Of a stretch of DNA of 64,000 nt, positions 32,632-41,746 are shown one piece after another. The translations under genes and the position numbers were made by a program. The notes beneath the pieces are model-generated. The model ran no database searches, was not told the DNA's origin, and saw nothing but the letters and a program-made list of their open reading frames with translations. The DNA comes from Kitasatospora fiedleri (GTDB lineage Bacteria > Actinomycetota > Actinomycetes > Streptomycetales > Streptomycetaceae). The stretch is from contig NZ_OX419519.1 of NCBI RefSeq assembly GCF_948472415.1, positions 6,849,001-6,913,000 on the forward strand. The letters run 5' to 3'. The first letter of the stretch is position 1. Each line of letters starts with the position of its first letter.

Positions 32632-34946
32632 TCACTGGTCGGTGAGGACCGTCCGCAGCCGCGTGGTGCGGTCCTGCGCGGGCCGCTCGGCGACGGCCTG
32701 GGCGAGCGCCGGGCCGGCCGCGTGCACCACCGACAGGTGCCGCTCCGCGCGGCCGAACGCCGAGTACACCCACTGCCTGGTCAGCTGCCCGGACGTCTCC
32801 GGCGGCAGCACCACGACCACCGCGGGCCAGCGCCGCCCGACCGCCTGATGGGCCGTCACCGCCCAGCCGTGCCGCAGCTTCCCGGCCTGCGCCGGGGTCA
32901 GCGTGATCCGGCCGCCGTCGGCCAGCTCCACGTGCAGGCCGCTCGCGTCGCCGTCCAGCACCCGCCCGGGCAGGTTGACGCCCAGCGCGGGGAGTGCACC
33001 ACCCGGTCGCCCGGGTCGAAGCCGCCGAACCGGCCGGGGCCGGGGTTCAGCCGGGCCTTGGCGGCCGCGTTCAGCGCCCGGGTGCCGGCCGGGCCGCCGT
33101 GCCCCTGGGTCAGCAGCACGGTCTGCTCGGACGGGACGGACAGCGCCCGCGGGATCGAGTCGGTGAGCAGTTGGACGGCCCGGTGCACGGCCTCCCCGCC
33201 GTCCTGCGCGGTGAGGATCACCACCTCCTTGTCCGGGGCGTCCACCGGCTGCAGCTCGCCGACGCCGACCCCGGACACCAGCTCGCCGATCGGACCGAAG
33301 TCCGGCGTGCGGGACGCCACCACCGGGCACGCCCGGGCGGCCAGCAGGTCGGCGAAGAACCGGCCCGGACCGGCCGACCACAGGCCGCCCGGGTCTCCCG
33401 ACAGCACCAGCCGGGCGCCGTCCGGCAGCGCCTCCAGCAGCGTCGCCGCGGTCTCCACGTCCAGCAGCGGGGCGTCCAGCACCACCAGCACGTCCAGCGC
33501 GAGGGTGCCGTCCACCGCGCGCGGTACGTCCGCGCCGTACAGCAGGTCGTTCAGGGTGCCGATCCGCCCGGCTGCGGGGGAGCCCGCGGGCAGCAGCGCC
33601 GCCAGCGCGTCCCGCCCCTGGCCGGTCCAGGCCACCGCCCGGACCCGCAGGCCCAGCCCGGCGGCGGCGTGCAGCAGCGCGACCGGCTCGGCCCGGGCCG
33701 CCTCCCCGCCGGTGTGCAGCACCAGCCCGGAACCGGCCACGGCCCGGACCAGCTCCTGCGCGGACCGCGGGGCCGCCGCCGCGGCGGCCTCCCAGGCGGC
33801 CGGACCGGGCTGCGCGGGGACGCCGCCCTCGGCGCCGCCCGCGTCCTCGGGTCCGTCCTCGGGTGCGTCCTCGGGCTCTTCCCCGTCCTCGCCGGGCGCG
33901 AAGGTGGACAGCAGCCGGACCAGGCCCTCGCCCAGGCTCTCCTCCGCCAGCGCCAGGCGCTCCAGGGCGAGCACGGTGCGGACGGGCGACTCCTCGTCCT
34001 CGTCGTGGCTGCCGGGCGGCAGCGGCAGCTCCTCCTGGAACGGCATCACCCGCCCGTCCTCCAGCGCCGCCTGCAACGCGCCCTCCGGGTCCGGGACGTG
34101 CCGGGCGCGCAGGCCCTCGGCGACCTCGCCGATCTCCTGCGCCGAGTGCCCGTGCAGCGCGGCCTGCTCCAACAGCCAGGCCACCAGCGCCCGGGAGCGG
34201 CGCGGGTCGTCCGGCCGGGCCCCGGGGCCGAGCAGCGTCTTGGCGAAGCCGTCGGCGTGCTCGGGCCGCACGCCGGGCAGCGAGAGCACCGCCCACGGAT
34301 CTTCGCGGAGCTGCTCGGCCGCGCCCTCGCCGAACTCGGCCAGTGCCGCCGGGGCCAGCTCGGCGGGCGCGCCGCCGACCGCCAGCACCTCGCCGACGGC
34401 GGCCAGCGCGGCCTTGCGCTGCGCGTCGTCGAGCGGGACGTCGGACCGGGCGGCGGGAGCGCTCGGACGGCGGACCGGACGCTCGGACGGGATGTCAGCG
34501 GGCTTGCCGGCAGCCGCTCCACCAGGTACGTCGGCGGGGACGTCGGACGGCTGCTCGGGCGTCTCGTCAGCGGTGGGCGCGTCAGCGGACGGCTCGCCAG
34601 CAGAGGAACCGTCAGCGGACGCCGCGTCGCCGGTGGACTCGTGCGTAACGGTCTCGTCCGTGGCGGTCCCGCCCGTAGCGGTCCCGTCAGCGGCCGACAG
34701 GTCGGTGTCACGCGGACGGGGCGGGGCGACGATGTCGTTCGCGTTGATCGCGCCGATCGCCTTGGCCAGCGCGGCCACCGCGGCGGCGCGCTGCTCGCCG
34801 GTGAGCGGCGCGCCGGCCGGCCGCGCGGCGCCGTCGTCCGGGGCGCCAGGGCCCGCCGGGGGCTCCGGGGTGCCCGTCGGCTCGGCCGGGCTCTCCGCCT
34901 GGCTGTCCGCCCGGCGCTCGGCCGGGCTCTCCTCGGGGGTGGTCAT
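32632..34946 (-). CDS. RecD-like helix-hairpin-helix protein with degenerate ATPase motifs, frameshifted
   Basis: About 771 residues when the one-base gap in a C/G run near 32990 is repaired. N-terminal acidic, Ala/Asp-rich region (about 1-150). Helix-hairpin-helix domain (FGEGAAEQLREDPWAVLSLP, GVRPEHADGF). A RecD-like ATPase region where Walker A should be reads LHTGGEAARAEPVALL (no GKT) and Walker B reads VVLDAPLLD. The C-terminal UvrD_C_2-like end is HGWAVTAHQAVGRRWPAVVV. The protein probably cannot hydrolyse ATP as RecD2 does. Start ATG 34946 follows GAAGGAG. It may bind DNA ends or act structurally. Confidence 0.75.
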
Positions 34947-34977
34947 CGCGGGAAGGCTCCTTCGACGGGCGGGGCGG

Positions 34978-35955
34978 CTACAGCTCCGTCCAGCCCTGGT
35001 CCGGGTAGCGGTGCACCGGGGCGGACACGTCGTCCAGCGCAGCGCGGATCTCACCCGGAAGCGTAAGGGCCTCGACCGACAGCGAGGACTGCAGCTGGGC
35101 GGCGGTGCGGGCGCCCAGCAGGGTGGCCGACACGCCCGGGCGGTCGCGGACCCAGGCGAGCGCCACCTTGAGCGGGGTGGAGGCGAGCCCGTCGGCGGCG
35201 GTGGCCAGCGCGTCCACGATCCGCCGGGAGGTCTCGCCCAGGTAGGGCTGGACCGAGCCGGTGGGGTGCGGGGAGGCGCCGCGCGACTCGGGGGGCACGC
35301 CGTGCCGGTACTTGCCGGTCAGCACGCCCCGGCCGAGCGGCGAGCAGGCCAGCAGGCCGACCCCGGCGTCCTGCGCGGCGGGCAGCGCCTCGCGTTCGAT
35401 GCCGCGCTGGAGCAGCGAGTACTCCAACTGGACCGAGGCCAGCGGGGTGGAGCCGGGCAGCGCGTGCTGGCGGGCCGCGGACTTGGCGAGCTGCCAGCCG
35501 CTGTACTGGCAGACCCCGACGTACCGGGCCCGGCCGGAGGAGACCGCCAGGTCGAGCGCGTGCAGGGTCTCCTCGGTGGGGGTGACCGGGTCGTGCGCGT
35601 GCACCTGCCACAGGTCGACGTGGTCGGTGTTCAGGCGGCGCAGCGAGCCGTCCAGGGCGTTCAGCAGGTGGCCGCGGGAGGTGTCGTGGCGGCGGGTGCC
35701 GGGCAGCGCGCCCGCCTTGGTGGCGATCACCAGCTCGGAGCGCGGGACCAGCCCGTCGGTCAGCCGGGACAGCAGGTACTCGGCGCCGCCGTCCGCGTAC
35801 ACGTCGGCGGTGTCGACCAGGGTGCCGCCCGCGTCCACGAACGCCTTCAACTGCTCGGCGGCCTCGTGCTCGTCGGTGTCCCGGCCCCAGGTGAGGGTGC
35901 CCAGGCCGAGCCGGGAGACCCGCAGGCCGGTCCGGCCGAGCTGTCGCTGTTCCAT
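34978..35955 (-). CDS. aldo/keto reductase
   Basis: A 325-residue NADPH-dependent reductase. The tetrad is intact: Asp and Tyr in DTADVYADG, Lys in VIATKAG, His in WQVHAHD. The cofactor loop is LLGARTAAQLQSSL. The ATG at 35955 follows GGAGGGCGCG and is preferred to an upstream ATG at 35970. Carbonyl substrate unknown. Divergent from the luciferase-like gene. Confidence 0.9.
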   Translation of the reverse strand: MEQRQLGRTGLRVSRLGLGTLTWGRDTDEHEAAEQLKAFVDAGGTLVDTADVYADGGAEYLLSRLTDGLVPRSELVIATKAGALPGTRRHDTSRGHLLNALDGSLRRLNTDHVDLWQVHAHDPVTPTEETLHALDLAVSSGRARYVGVCQYSGWQLAKSAARQHALPGSTPLASVQLEYSLLQRGIEREALPAAQDAGVGLLACSPLGRGVLTGKYRHGVPPESRGASPHPTGSVQPYLGETSRRIVDALATAADGLASTPLKVALAWVRDRPGVSATLLGARTAAQLQSSLSVEALTLPGEIRAALDDVSAPVHRYPDQGWTEL

Positions 35956-36200
35956 CGCGCCCTCCGTCATGCCTGCTGTGCCGACGGTGTCGGCGCAGGT
36001 CGGGGGCGGTGCCCCCCACGTGCTGTGAGGGTAGCGGCGAAACCCCCCGGGGCCCGGGACGACCCGCACGGACGACGTGTCCGCGCGCCGCGCCGCCGTC
36101 CGCCCGCCGGTGTGGCCCGCACCGCCACTACCGGTCAGTAGCATGGCCTTCGGCAGGACGGCTACGCTCACCGCACCACCCGACTGGAAGGCTTGGGCAC

Positions 36201-37247
36201 ATGCGACTCGGGATCAACCTCGGCTACTGGGGACTCGGCCTGGACGCCGACAACATCGCGGTCGCCCAGGAGGCCGACCGCCTCGGCTACTCCGTCTGCT
36301 GGGCCGCCGAGGCGTACGGCTCGGACGCCGCGACCGTGCTGTCCTACGTCGCCGCGAAGACCGAGCGGATCGACGTCGGCTCGGCGATCTTCCAGATCCC
36401 GGCCCGCACCCCGGCGATGACCGCGATGACCGCCGCCACCCTGGACACCCTCTCCGGCGGCCGGTTCCGGCTCGGCCTCGGCGTCTCCGGCCCGCAGGTC
36501 TCCGAGGGCTGGTACGGCGTCAGGTTCGACAAGCCGCTGGCCCGCACCCGCGAGTACGTGGAGATCATCCGCAAGGCGATGTCCCGCGAGCGCCTGGTGC
36601 ACGACGGCGCCCACTGGACGCTCCCGCTGCCCGGCGGCCCGGGCAAGCCGCTCAAGCTCACCGTCCATCCGGTCCGCGAGCACATCCCGCTCTACATCGC
36701 CTCGATGGGCCCGAAGAACCTCGAACTCACCGGCGAGATCGCCGACGGCTGGCTCGGCCTGTTCTTCTCCCCCGAGCACGCCGCCCTCTCCGTCGACGCC
36801 CTCGCCGCCGGCCGCGCCAAGGCCGGTCGCACCCTGGACGGCTTCGACCTCTGCCCCACCGTCAACATCGCCGTCGGCGACGACGTCCGCGCCGCCGCCG
36901 ACACGCTGCGCGACTACACCGCCCTCTACCTCGGCGGCATGGGCAGCAAGGAGAAGAACTTCTACAGCCAACTCGCCCGCCGGATGGGCTTCGAGCAGGC
37001 CGCCGACGAGGTCCAGACCCACTACCTGGCCCGCGACAAGGCCGCCGCCGCGGCCGCCGTCCCGCACGACTTCATCGACGCCACCGCCCTCCTCGGCGAC
37101 ACCGCCCGCATCGCCGACCGCATGCAGTCCTACGCCGCCGCCGGCGTCACCACGCTCACCCTCGCCCCGGCCGGCTGGACCCTGGACGAGCGCATCGCCG
37201 CCCTGCGCACCGGCGTCGAGGCCCTGGAACGCGCCGGGCTGGCCTAG
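36201..37247 (+). CDS. LLM-class F420-dependent oxidoreductase
   Basis: A 348-residue luciferase-like TIM-barrel protein: MRLGINLGYWGLGLDADNIA, ERIDVGSAIFQIPARTPAMT, GRFRLGLGVSGPQVSEGWYG. These are marks of the F420-dependent branch rather than FMN monooxygenases. It would use reduced F420 to transfer hydride to an unknown substrate. ATG start at 36201. A terminator separates it from the convergent antiporter. Confidence 0.87.
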   Translation: MRLGINLGYWGLGLDADNIAVAQEADRLGYSVCWAAEAYGSDAATVLSYVAAKTERIDVGSAIFQIPARTPAMTAMTAATLDTLSGGRFRLGLGVSGPQVSEGWYGVRFDKPLARTREYVEIIRKAMSRERLVHDGAHWTLPLPGGPGKPLKLTVHPVREHIPLYIASMGPKNLELTGEIADGWLGLFFSPEHAALSVDALAAGRAKAGRTLDGFDLCPTVNIAVGDDVRAAADTLRDYTALYLGGMGSKEKNFYSQLARRMGFEQAADEVQTHYLARDKAAAAAAVPHDFIDATALLGDTARIADRMQSYAAAGVTTLTLAPAGWTLDERIAALRTGVEALERAGLA

Positions 37248-37280
37248 CCGTCCTCCCGCCGCCGCCGGCCCGTACGCGCG

Positions 37281-37312
37281 CGACGGCCCGCACCGGGTGG
37301 TGCGGGCCGTCG
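37281..37312. terminator. hairpin terminator between convergent genes
   Basis: Perfect 13-bp stem of CGACGGCCCGCAC and complement with a 6-nt loop, between the LLM oxidoreductase and the antiporter. Confidence 0.75.
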
Positions 37313-37344
37313 TCCTGCGGGTTCCGGCGCTGCTGTTCCCGGGC

Positions 37345-38625
37345 TCAGCTTGCCGCGGCCTCCAGGAGTTCGGGTTCGGCCTCGGCGGGCGGGGTGGACT
37401 TCCGGGTGACGGCCTTGATGACCGGGGCGGCGAGGGCGGTGGTGACCAGGGCCATCAGCACCATCGAGGAGTAGAGCGGGACGGTGAGCAGCCCGAGGTT
37501 CAGGCCGATGCTGAGCAGGACGAGTTCGGTCACGCCCCGGGTGTTCATCAGCGCGCCGATCACGGTGGCGTCGCGCCAGCCCGTGCCGGTGGCCCGGGCG
37601 GACAGCGTGACGGCGCCGAGCTTGCCGACGCAGGCCACCAGCATGATCAGGCCGGCCTGGGCGAAGCCGCCGAGGGAGAGGGTGGTGAGGTCGACGGAGA
37701 GGCCGGTGACCACGAAGAAGACCGGCATCAGCAGGCGGCTGACCGACTCGAACGGGGCGTGCACGGCGCGCTGGAGCAGGCTCTGCTCGGGGCGGGGCAT
37801 CGCGGTGCCGAACATGAACGCGCCGAAGATCGCGTCGATGCCGATGTGCGCGGTGGTGTAGGCGGAGAGGAAGACGCCGGCGGCGATCAGCGGCGCGGCG
37901 TACGGGAGGTGCCGGGAGCGCATCCGGGTCGCGGCGGCGGCCAGCAGCGGGCGGACCAGGCCGAACAGGACGGCGAGGTAGAGCGCGGACCAGCCCATCA
38001 CGCCGAGGAAGCCGCCGATGCCGCCGGTGTTGGTGAGGGCGACGACGACGGCGAGCATGCACCAGGCGAGCAGGTCGTCGGCGGCGGCCAGGCCGAGCGA
38101 GAGGTTGCCGAGGCGGGTGCCGCGCAGGCCCTGGTCCTCGACGATGCGGGCCAGCACGGGCAGGGCGGTGATGGACATCGCGAGGCCGAAGTAGAGCGCG
38201 AACCCGGTGTCGGAGACGGGGCGGCCGCCGGTGCTGAGGGCCGGGTGCTCCAGGGTGCGGGCCAGCAGGAAGCCGAGCACCAGGGGGACGGCCAGCGAGG
38301 TCGCCCAGATCGTCCCGGCGGAGGCGAGCCGGCTCCGGACGAAGCGGGTGTCGAACTCCCAGCCGATGCCGAACATGAAGAGCAGCAGGCCGACCTGGGC
38401 GACCACGCTCAGGTAGGGGCGGACCTCGGGCGGGAAGAGGTGGGCGGGCAGGTTCCCGGGGAACAGGCCGAGCAGGCTGGGGCCGAGGCAGATGCCCGCG
38501 GCCATCTCGCCGACCACGGCGGGCTGGCCGAAGCTGCGGCAGAGCAGGGTGACGCCCACGCCGACGGCGAGGGCGAGCGAGAGACCGCTGAGCGCGGTGA
38601 CGGAGATCGACTGGGCGGCGGACAC
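37345..38625 (-). CDS. CPA2-type cation/proton antiporter
   Basis: A 426-residue membrane protein with about 12-13 helices, family Na+/H+ exchanger (KefB/GerN-like): LCRSFGQPAVVGEMAAGICL, GPSLLGLF, LSLGLAAADDLLAW (the conserved Asp pair of the ion site) and GALMNTRGVTELVLL. No RCK domain. GTG start at 38625 behind GGAGA. It is the last gene in line with the halogenase operon, but a 13-bp hairpin and about 175 nt separate it from the hydrolase gene, so it may be independently expressed. It could support export or self-protection. Confidence 0.87.
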   Translation of the reverse strand: MSAAQSISVTALSGLSLALAVGVGVTLLCRSFGQPAVVGEMAAGICLGPSLLGLFPGNLPAHLFPPEVRPYLSVVAQVGLLLFMFGIGWEFDTRFVRSRLASAGTIWATSLAVPLVLGFLLARTLEHPALSTGGRPVSDTGFALYFGLAMSITALPVLARIVEDQGLRGTRLGNLSLGLAAADDLLAWCMLAVVVALTNTGGIGGFLGVMGWSALYLAVLFGLVRPLLAAAATRMRSRHLPYAAPLIAAGVFLSAYTTAHIGIDAIFGAFMFGTAMPRPEQSLLQRAVHAPFESVSRLLMPVFFVVTGLSVDLTTLSLGGFAQAGLIMLVACVGKLGAVTLSARATGTGWRDATVIGALMNTRGVTELVLLSIGLNLGLLTVPLYSSMVLMALVTTALAAPVIKAVTRKSTPPAEAEPELLEAAAS

Positions 38626-38742
38626 GGGGTTCTCCAACCTGCCGTGGGCGTGGGGAGCGGGGCGTGGAGCACGGGGCGTGGGGAGGGGGAACGCGGGGAA
38701 CGGGGCATGGGGAACGCGGGGAACGCGGGGCGGGGCATGCTG

Positions 38743-38775
38743 CGGCGGCCCCCGGCGGTGGGCCGGGGGCCGCCG
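38743..38775 (-). terminator. hairpin at end of the halogenase operon
   Basis: A perfect 13-bp stem (CGGCGGCCCCCGG with complement) and 7-nt loop, 27 nt downstream of the hydrolase stop on the minus strand. The adjoining 38650-38735 is a run of GGGGAACGC-type short repeats. Confidence 0.7.
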
Positions 38776-38801
38776 TTCTCGCGGGTGCGGCGGGCGGTGG
38801 G

Positions 38802-39341
38802 TCAGCCGCCGAGCAGCTTGTCGAGCAGGGCCCGGCCCTCGGGCCAGTCGCCGAGGCCCGACTCGGCGTTGATGTGGCCCTTGTGGCCGACGTCGACCAG
38901 CTCGGCGCCGAAGAGCGCGGCGTCGGCGGTGGCGTGCTCCGGGGAGCCGTACGGGTCGTCCTGGCTGCTGACCACGAGCGAGCGGAACGGCAGCCGGCCG
39001 TGCCGGGCGGAGTCGAAGCCGGTGGCCTGGGTGGGGAACGCGGGGCCGTCGACGTCGGGGACGGCGACCAGGAGCGCGGCGGTGATCTCCTCGTCCCGGT
39101 GCTCGGCGGCCCACTCGGCGACCAGCGTGCAGCCGAGGCTGTGCGCGACCAGGACCTTGGGGCCCGGGACGGCGCGCAGGGCGGCGTCGAGTTCCGCGAC
39201 CCAGGTGTCCCGTTCGGGCTCGTCCCAGGAGGTGTGCTCGACCCAGACGGCGCCGTCGGTCCGGTCGCGCCAGAGCGACTGCCAGTGGTCGGGGCCGGAG
39301 TTGCCGATCCCGGCGACGAAGACGTGGGTGGGAGGGTTCAT
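38802..39341 (-). CDS. RBBP9/YdeN-type alpha/beta hydrolase
   Basis: A 179-residue serine hydrolase: HVFVAGIGNSGPDHWQSLW, nucleophile elbow VAHSLGC, Asp region SSQDDPYGS, His in DVGHKGHINAESGLGDW. The start is 2 nt after the halogenase stop, so the two are co-translated. In the pathway it may release a product, remove a protecting acyl group or act as an editing thioesterase (inference). Confidence 0.85.
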   Translation of the reverse strand: MNPPTHVFVAGIGNSGPDHWQSLWRDRTDGAVWVEHTSWDEPERDTWVAELDAALRAVPGPKVLVAHSLGCTLVAEWAAEHRDEEITAALLVAVPDVDGPAFPTQATGFDSARHGRLPFRSLVVSSQDDPYGSPEHATADAALFGAELVDVGHKGHINAESGLGDWPEGRALLDKLLGG

Positions 39342-39343
39342 GG

Positions 39344-41059
39344 TCAGACCTCGTACTCGACGCCGACGCCGTCGAAGCGCAGGCGGTCCTGGACGACGAC
39401 CCGCTCGTCGTTCTTGTCGTAGCCGGTCAGCAGGCCGGCCTCCATCAGCCGGATCACGATCTGCGAGCTGATCTCCTGCTTGCCGGTGTCGTTGAGCTGC
39501 TTGATCAGGCTCTTGTAGCCGACGGTCTCCTTGGTCACCAGCTGGAAGATCTCCCGGTGCACCTCCTCCACCGGGAACTTGATCATGTCGAGGCCGTCCT
39601 CGTTGGCGAGGACCTGCTTCTGCTCCAGCCGGAAGGAGTGCGGCTCGACCTTGTAGTAGGGCTTGAGCAGCACCTCCTCGCCGGTCCAGGCGAGCCGGGT
39701 GATCCGGTTGAGCTGCTTGGTGAGCGCGCCGATCCACTGCACCCGGGCCGGGTTCAGCTCCTCGTCGGAGAACTCCGAGCTGAGCTCGGTGCGCTGGTGC
39801 CGGCCGATGGCGATCATCGTGGCGGCGCGGTCGCGGAAGTCGGCCACCGACCCGGTGGGGTTGGCGGCGCCGCCCTCGACCAGGCGCTCGAACCACTTCT
39901 TGCGGCTGAGCCGCTCGTCGTCGGACTCGGTGATCCGGCGCTTGCGCCAGAACTCGGACTCCGGCTCGGTGTAGGAGGCGAAGGTGTAGAACGAGGCCAG
40001 GAACTCGTGGTACTGCTCGTAGGTCTCGCGGTAGCTGCGGTTGTACCAGGCGTGGACGGCCTCGGCCTCCTCCGGGTCGCCGGTGATCCGGTCGATCGCG
40101 GAGGCGGCGCTGACCGCGGACTGGGTGGCCAGGTGCACGCCCTGGGAGAACAGCGGGTCGGTGAAGCAGGCGGCGTCGCCGACCAGGAAGTAGCGGCCGG
40201 CCGAGACGTGCTCGGAGTCGTACGACCAGTCGTGGACGATCCGGGTCTCGTCGATCGGCTCGGCGTCGCCGAGCAGCGCGACCGCGCGGGTGGCCTTGGC
40301 CAGCGTCTTGCGGTAGAACGCGTCCGGGCCGAGCTCCTTGACCTCGGCGGCCTTGGACCGGTCGACCACGACGCCGACGCTCAGCACGTCGCCCTTGAGC
40401 GGGATGACCCAGACCCAGCCGTCCTCGAAGGTGATCGAGTAGGTGGTGCCCTTGAGCCCGCCCTCGAACGGGTCCTTGCGCTGGAAGTAGTTCCAGACCG
40501 CGAAGTTCTTGTAGAACTCGTCGTAGCGGCGCACGCCGAGCTGGCGGGCCAGCGGGCTGCCCGCGCCGCCCGCGTCGACCACGAAGTCGTACTCCGCGGT
40601 GCGGGTGCCCTCGCCCTCGCGGATCGTCAGGGTGACCCGGTCGGCGGCGGAGACGTCCACCTTGGCGACGGCGGTGCCCTCGTGGACGGCGACGCCGCGC
40701 TCGCGGACCTCGTCCAGCAGCAGCTGGTCGAACTCCTCGCGCTTGACCTGGATGGCGTGGTCGAAGATCCACGGGGCGGTGCGGGCGGTGGCGAAGGAGA
40801 AGGTCCAGGGGGCCTGGTCCTGGCCCCACAGGAAGGTCGCGGAGGGCTTCTTGACGAAGTCCCGCTCGTCGAGCTTCTCCTGGAGGCCGAGCCGGTTGAG
40901 GATCGACAGGGTGCCCGGCAGGAAGGACTCGCCGACCCGGTAGCGCGGGAACCGGCCCTTCTCGAACACCTCGACCTCGTGGCCCAGCTTCTGGAGGCTC
41001 AGGGCCGCCACACAGCCGCCGGGGCCTGCTCCGATGACGGCGACCTTCGCTCGGTTCAT
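39344..41059 (-). CDS. CmlS-type flavin-dependent halogenase
   Basis: A 571-residue FAD halogenase. FAD motif AVIGAGPGGCVAAL at the N-terminus, the halogenase signature WVWVIP (about 215-220), candidate catalytic Lys at 71-72 (FVKKPSATFLWG), and a flavin loop DPLFSQGVHLA (about 301). Length and layout match CmlS of chloramphenicol biosynthesis, whose FAD is covalently bound through Asp277; residue 277 here is also Asp (IVHDWSYDSEH). Enzymes of this branch chlorinate acyl groups held on a carrier protein, not free tryptophan. An ACP and acyl ligase in the same operon fit. Product chlorination pattern unknown. Confidence 0.88.
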   Translation of the reverse strand: MNRAKVAVIGAGPGGCVAALSLQKLGHEVEVFEKGRFPRYRVGESFLPGTLSILNRLGLQEKLDERDFVKKPSATFLWGQDQAPWTFSFATARTAPWIFDHAIQVKREEFDQLLLDEVRERGVAVHEGTAVAKVDVSAADRVTLTIREGEGTRTAEYDFVVDAGGAGSPLARQLGVRRYDEFYKNFAVWNYFQRKDPFEGGLKGTTYSITFEDGWVWVIPLKGDVLSVGVVVDRSKAAEVKELGPDAFYRKTLAKATRAVALLGDAEPIDETRIVHDWSYDSEHVSAGRYFLVGDAACFTDPLFSQGVHLATQSAVSAASAIDRITGDPEEAEAVHAWYNRSYRETYEQYHEFLASFYTFASYTEPESEFWRKRRITESDDERLSRKKWFERLVEGGAANPTGSVADFRDRAATMIAIGRHQRTELSSEFSDEELNPARVQWIGALTKQLNRITRLAWTGEEVLLKPYYKVEPHSFRLEQKQVLANEDGLDMIKFPVEEVHREIFQLVTKETVGYKSLIKQLNDTGKQEISSQIVIRLMEAGLLTGYDKNDERVVVQDRLRFDGVGVEYEV

Positions 41060-41122
41060 GGTGGGGTGGTGCCTTTCTGTGGGGTGGTTCGGTCGGGGTT
41101 CCTGGCCCGGGGCGGTGGCCGC

Positions 41123-41746
41123 TCAGGGCAGCGGGAGCGCCTTGACGCGGTTCGCCGCGAGGTAGGTGTGCCGGCTCGGCGCGTCCTCGAACAGCACCAG
41201 GCCGGCCTGGAACCGGCTCGCGCTGCCGACGGCCACCCCGGGGGCGACCGTGCAGCTCAGGCCGAAGAAGTTGTCGTCGCCGACGGTGACGCTGTTGCCG
41301 CAGTGGAAGTTGGGCGCGAGGAAGTTATTGGCGCCGATGGTCGAGTGGTTGCCGATGCTGGCGTGGTTGTGGACGACCGTGTGCGCGCCGACCACGGCGC
41401 CCGCGCCGACGTGGCAGAACGGGCCCACCACCGTGCCGGGCCCGGTCAGCGCCGCCGGGTCGACCACCGAGGTCGGGTGCACGAGGTTCTCGGCGACCAG
41501 GGCGTGCGCGTCCACGAAGCAGTCGATCAGCTCGCGCCGCCGCACCGGATCGGCGGTGGCCAGCAACACCCGGGTGCCGGGCTCCGGCCGGTACCCGTCG
41601 AACGGGACGCGCAGCCCGGCGGGGGCGTGCGCCTCCTCGCCCGCCAGGTCGAGGTACCGCTCGACCGGCCCGAGGCCCGCGTCCCGCGCGTACCGGGCCA
41701 GCTCGACGGCGAACTTCCCGGCACCGATCGCCAGCAGGCCGCTCAC
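41123..41746 (-). CDS. left-handed beta-helix acyltransferase (PglD-like)
   Basis: A 207-residue protein with an N-terminal Rossmann-like part (GLLAIGAGKFAVELARYARD) and a hexapeptide-repeat beta helix (VGPFCHVGAGAVVGAHTVVH, NHASIGNHSTIGANN, VTVGDDNFFGLSCTVAPGVA). This is the NeuD/PglD fold, which transfers acetyl or other acyl groups to sugars and amines. GTG start overlaps the ligase stop (GTGA). In this operon it may acylate the product or a precursor; donor and acceptor are unknown. Confidence 0.82.
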   Translation of the reverse strand: MSGLLAIGAGKFAVELARYARDAGLGPVERYLDLAGEEAHAPAGLRVPFDGYRPEPGTRVLLATADPVRRRELIDCFVDAHALVAENLVHPTSVVDPAALTGPGTVVGPFCHVGAGAVVGAHTVVHNHASIGNHSTIGANNFLAPNFHCGNSVTVGDDNFFGLSCTVAPGVAVGSASRFQAGLVLFEDAPSRHTYLAANRVKALPLP

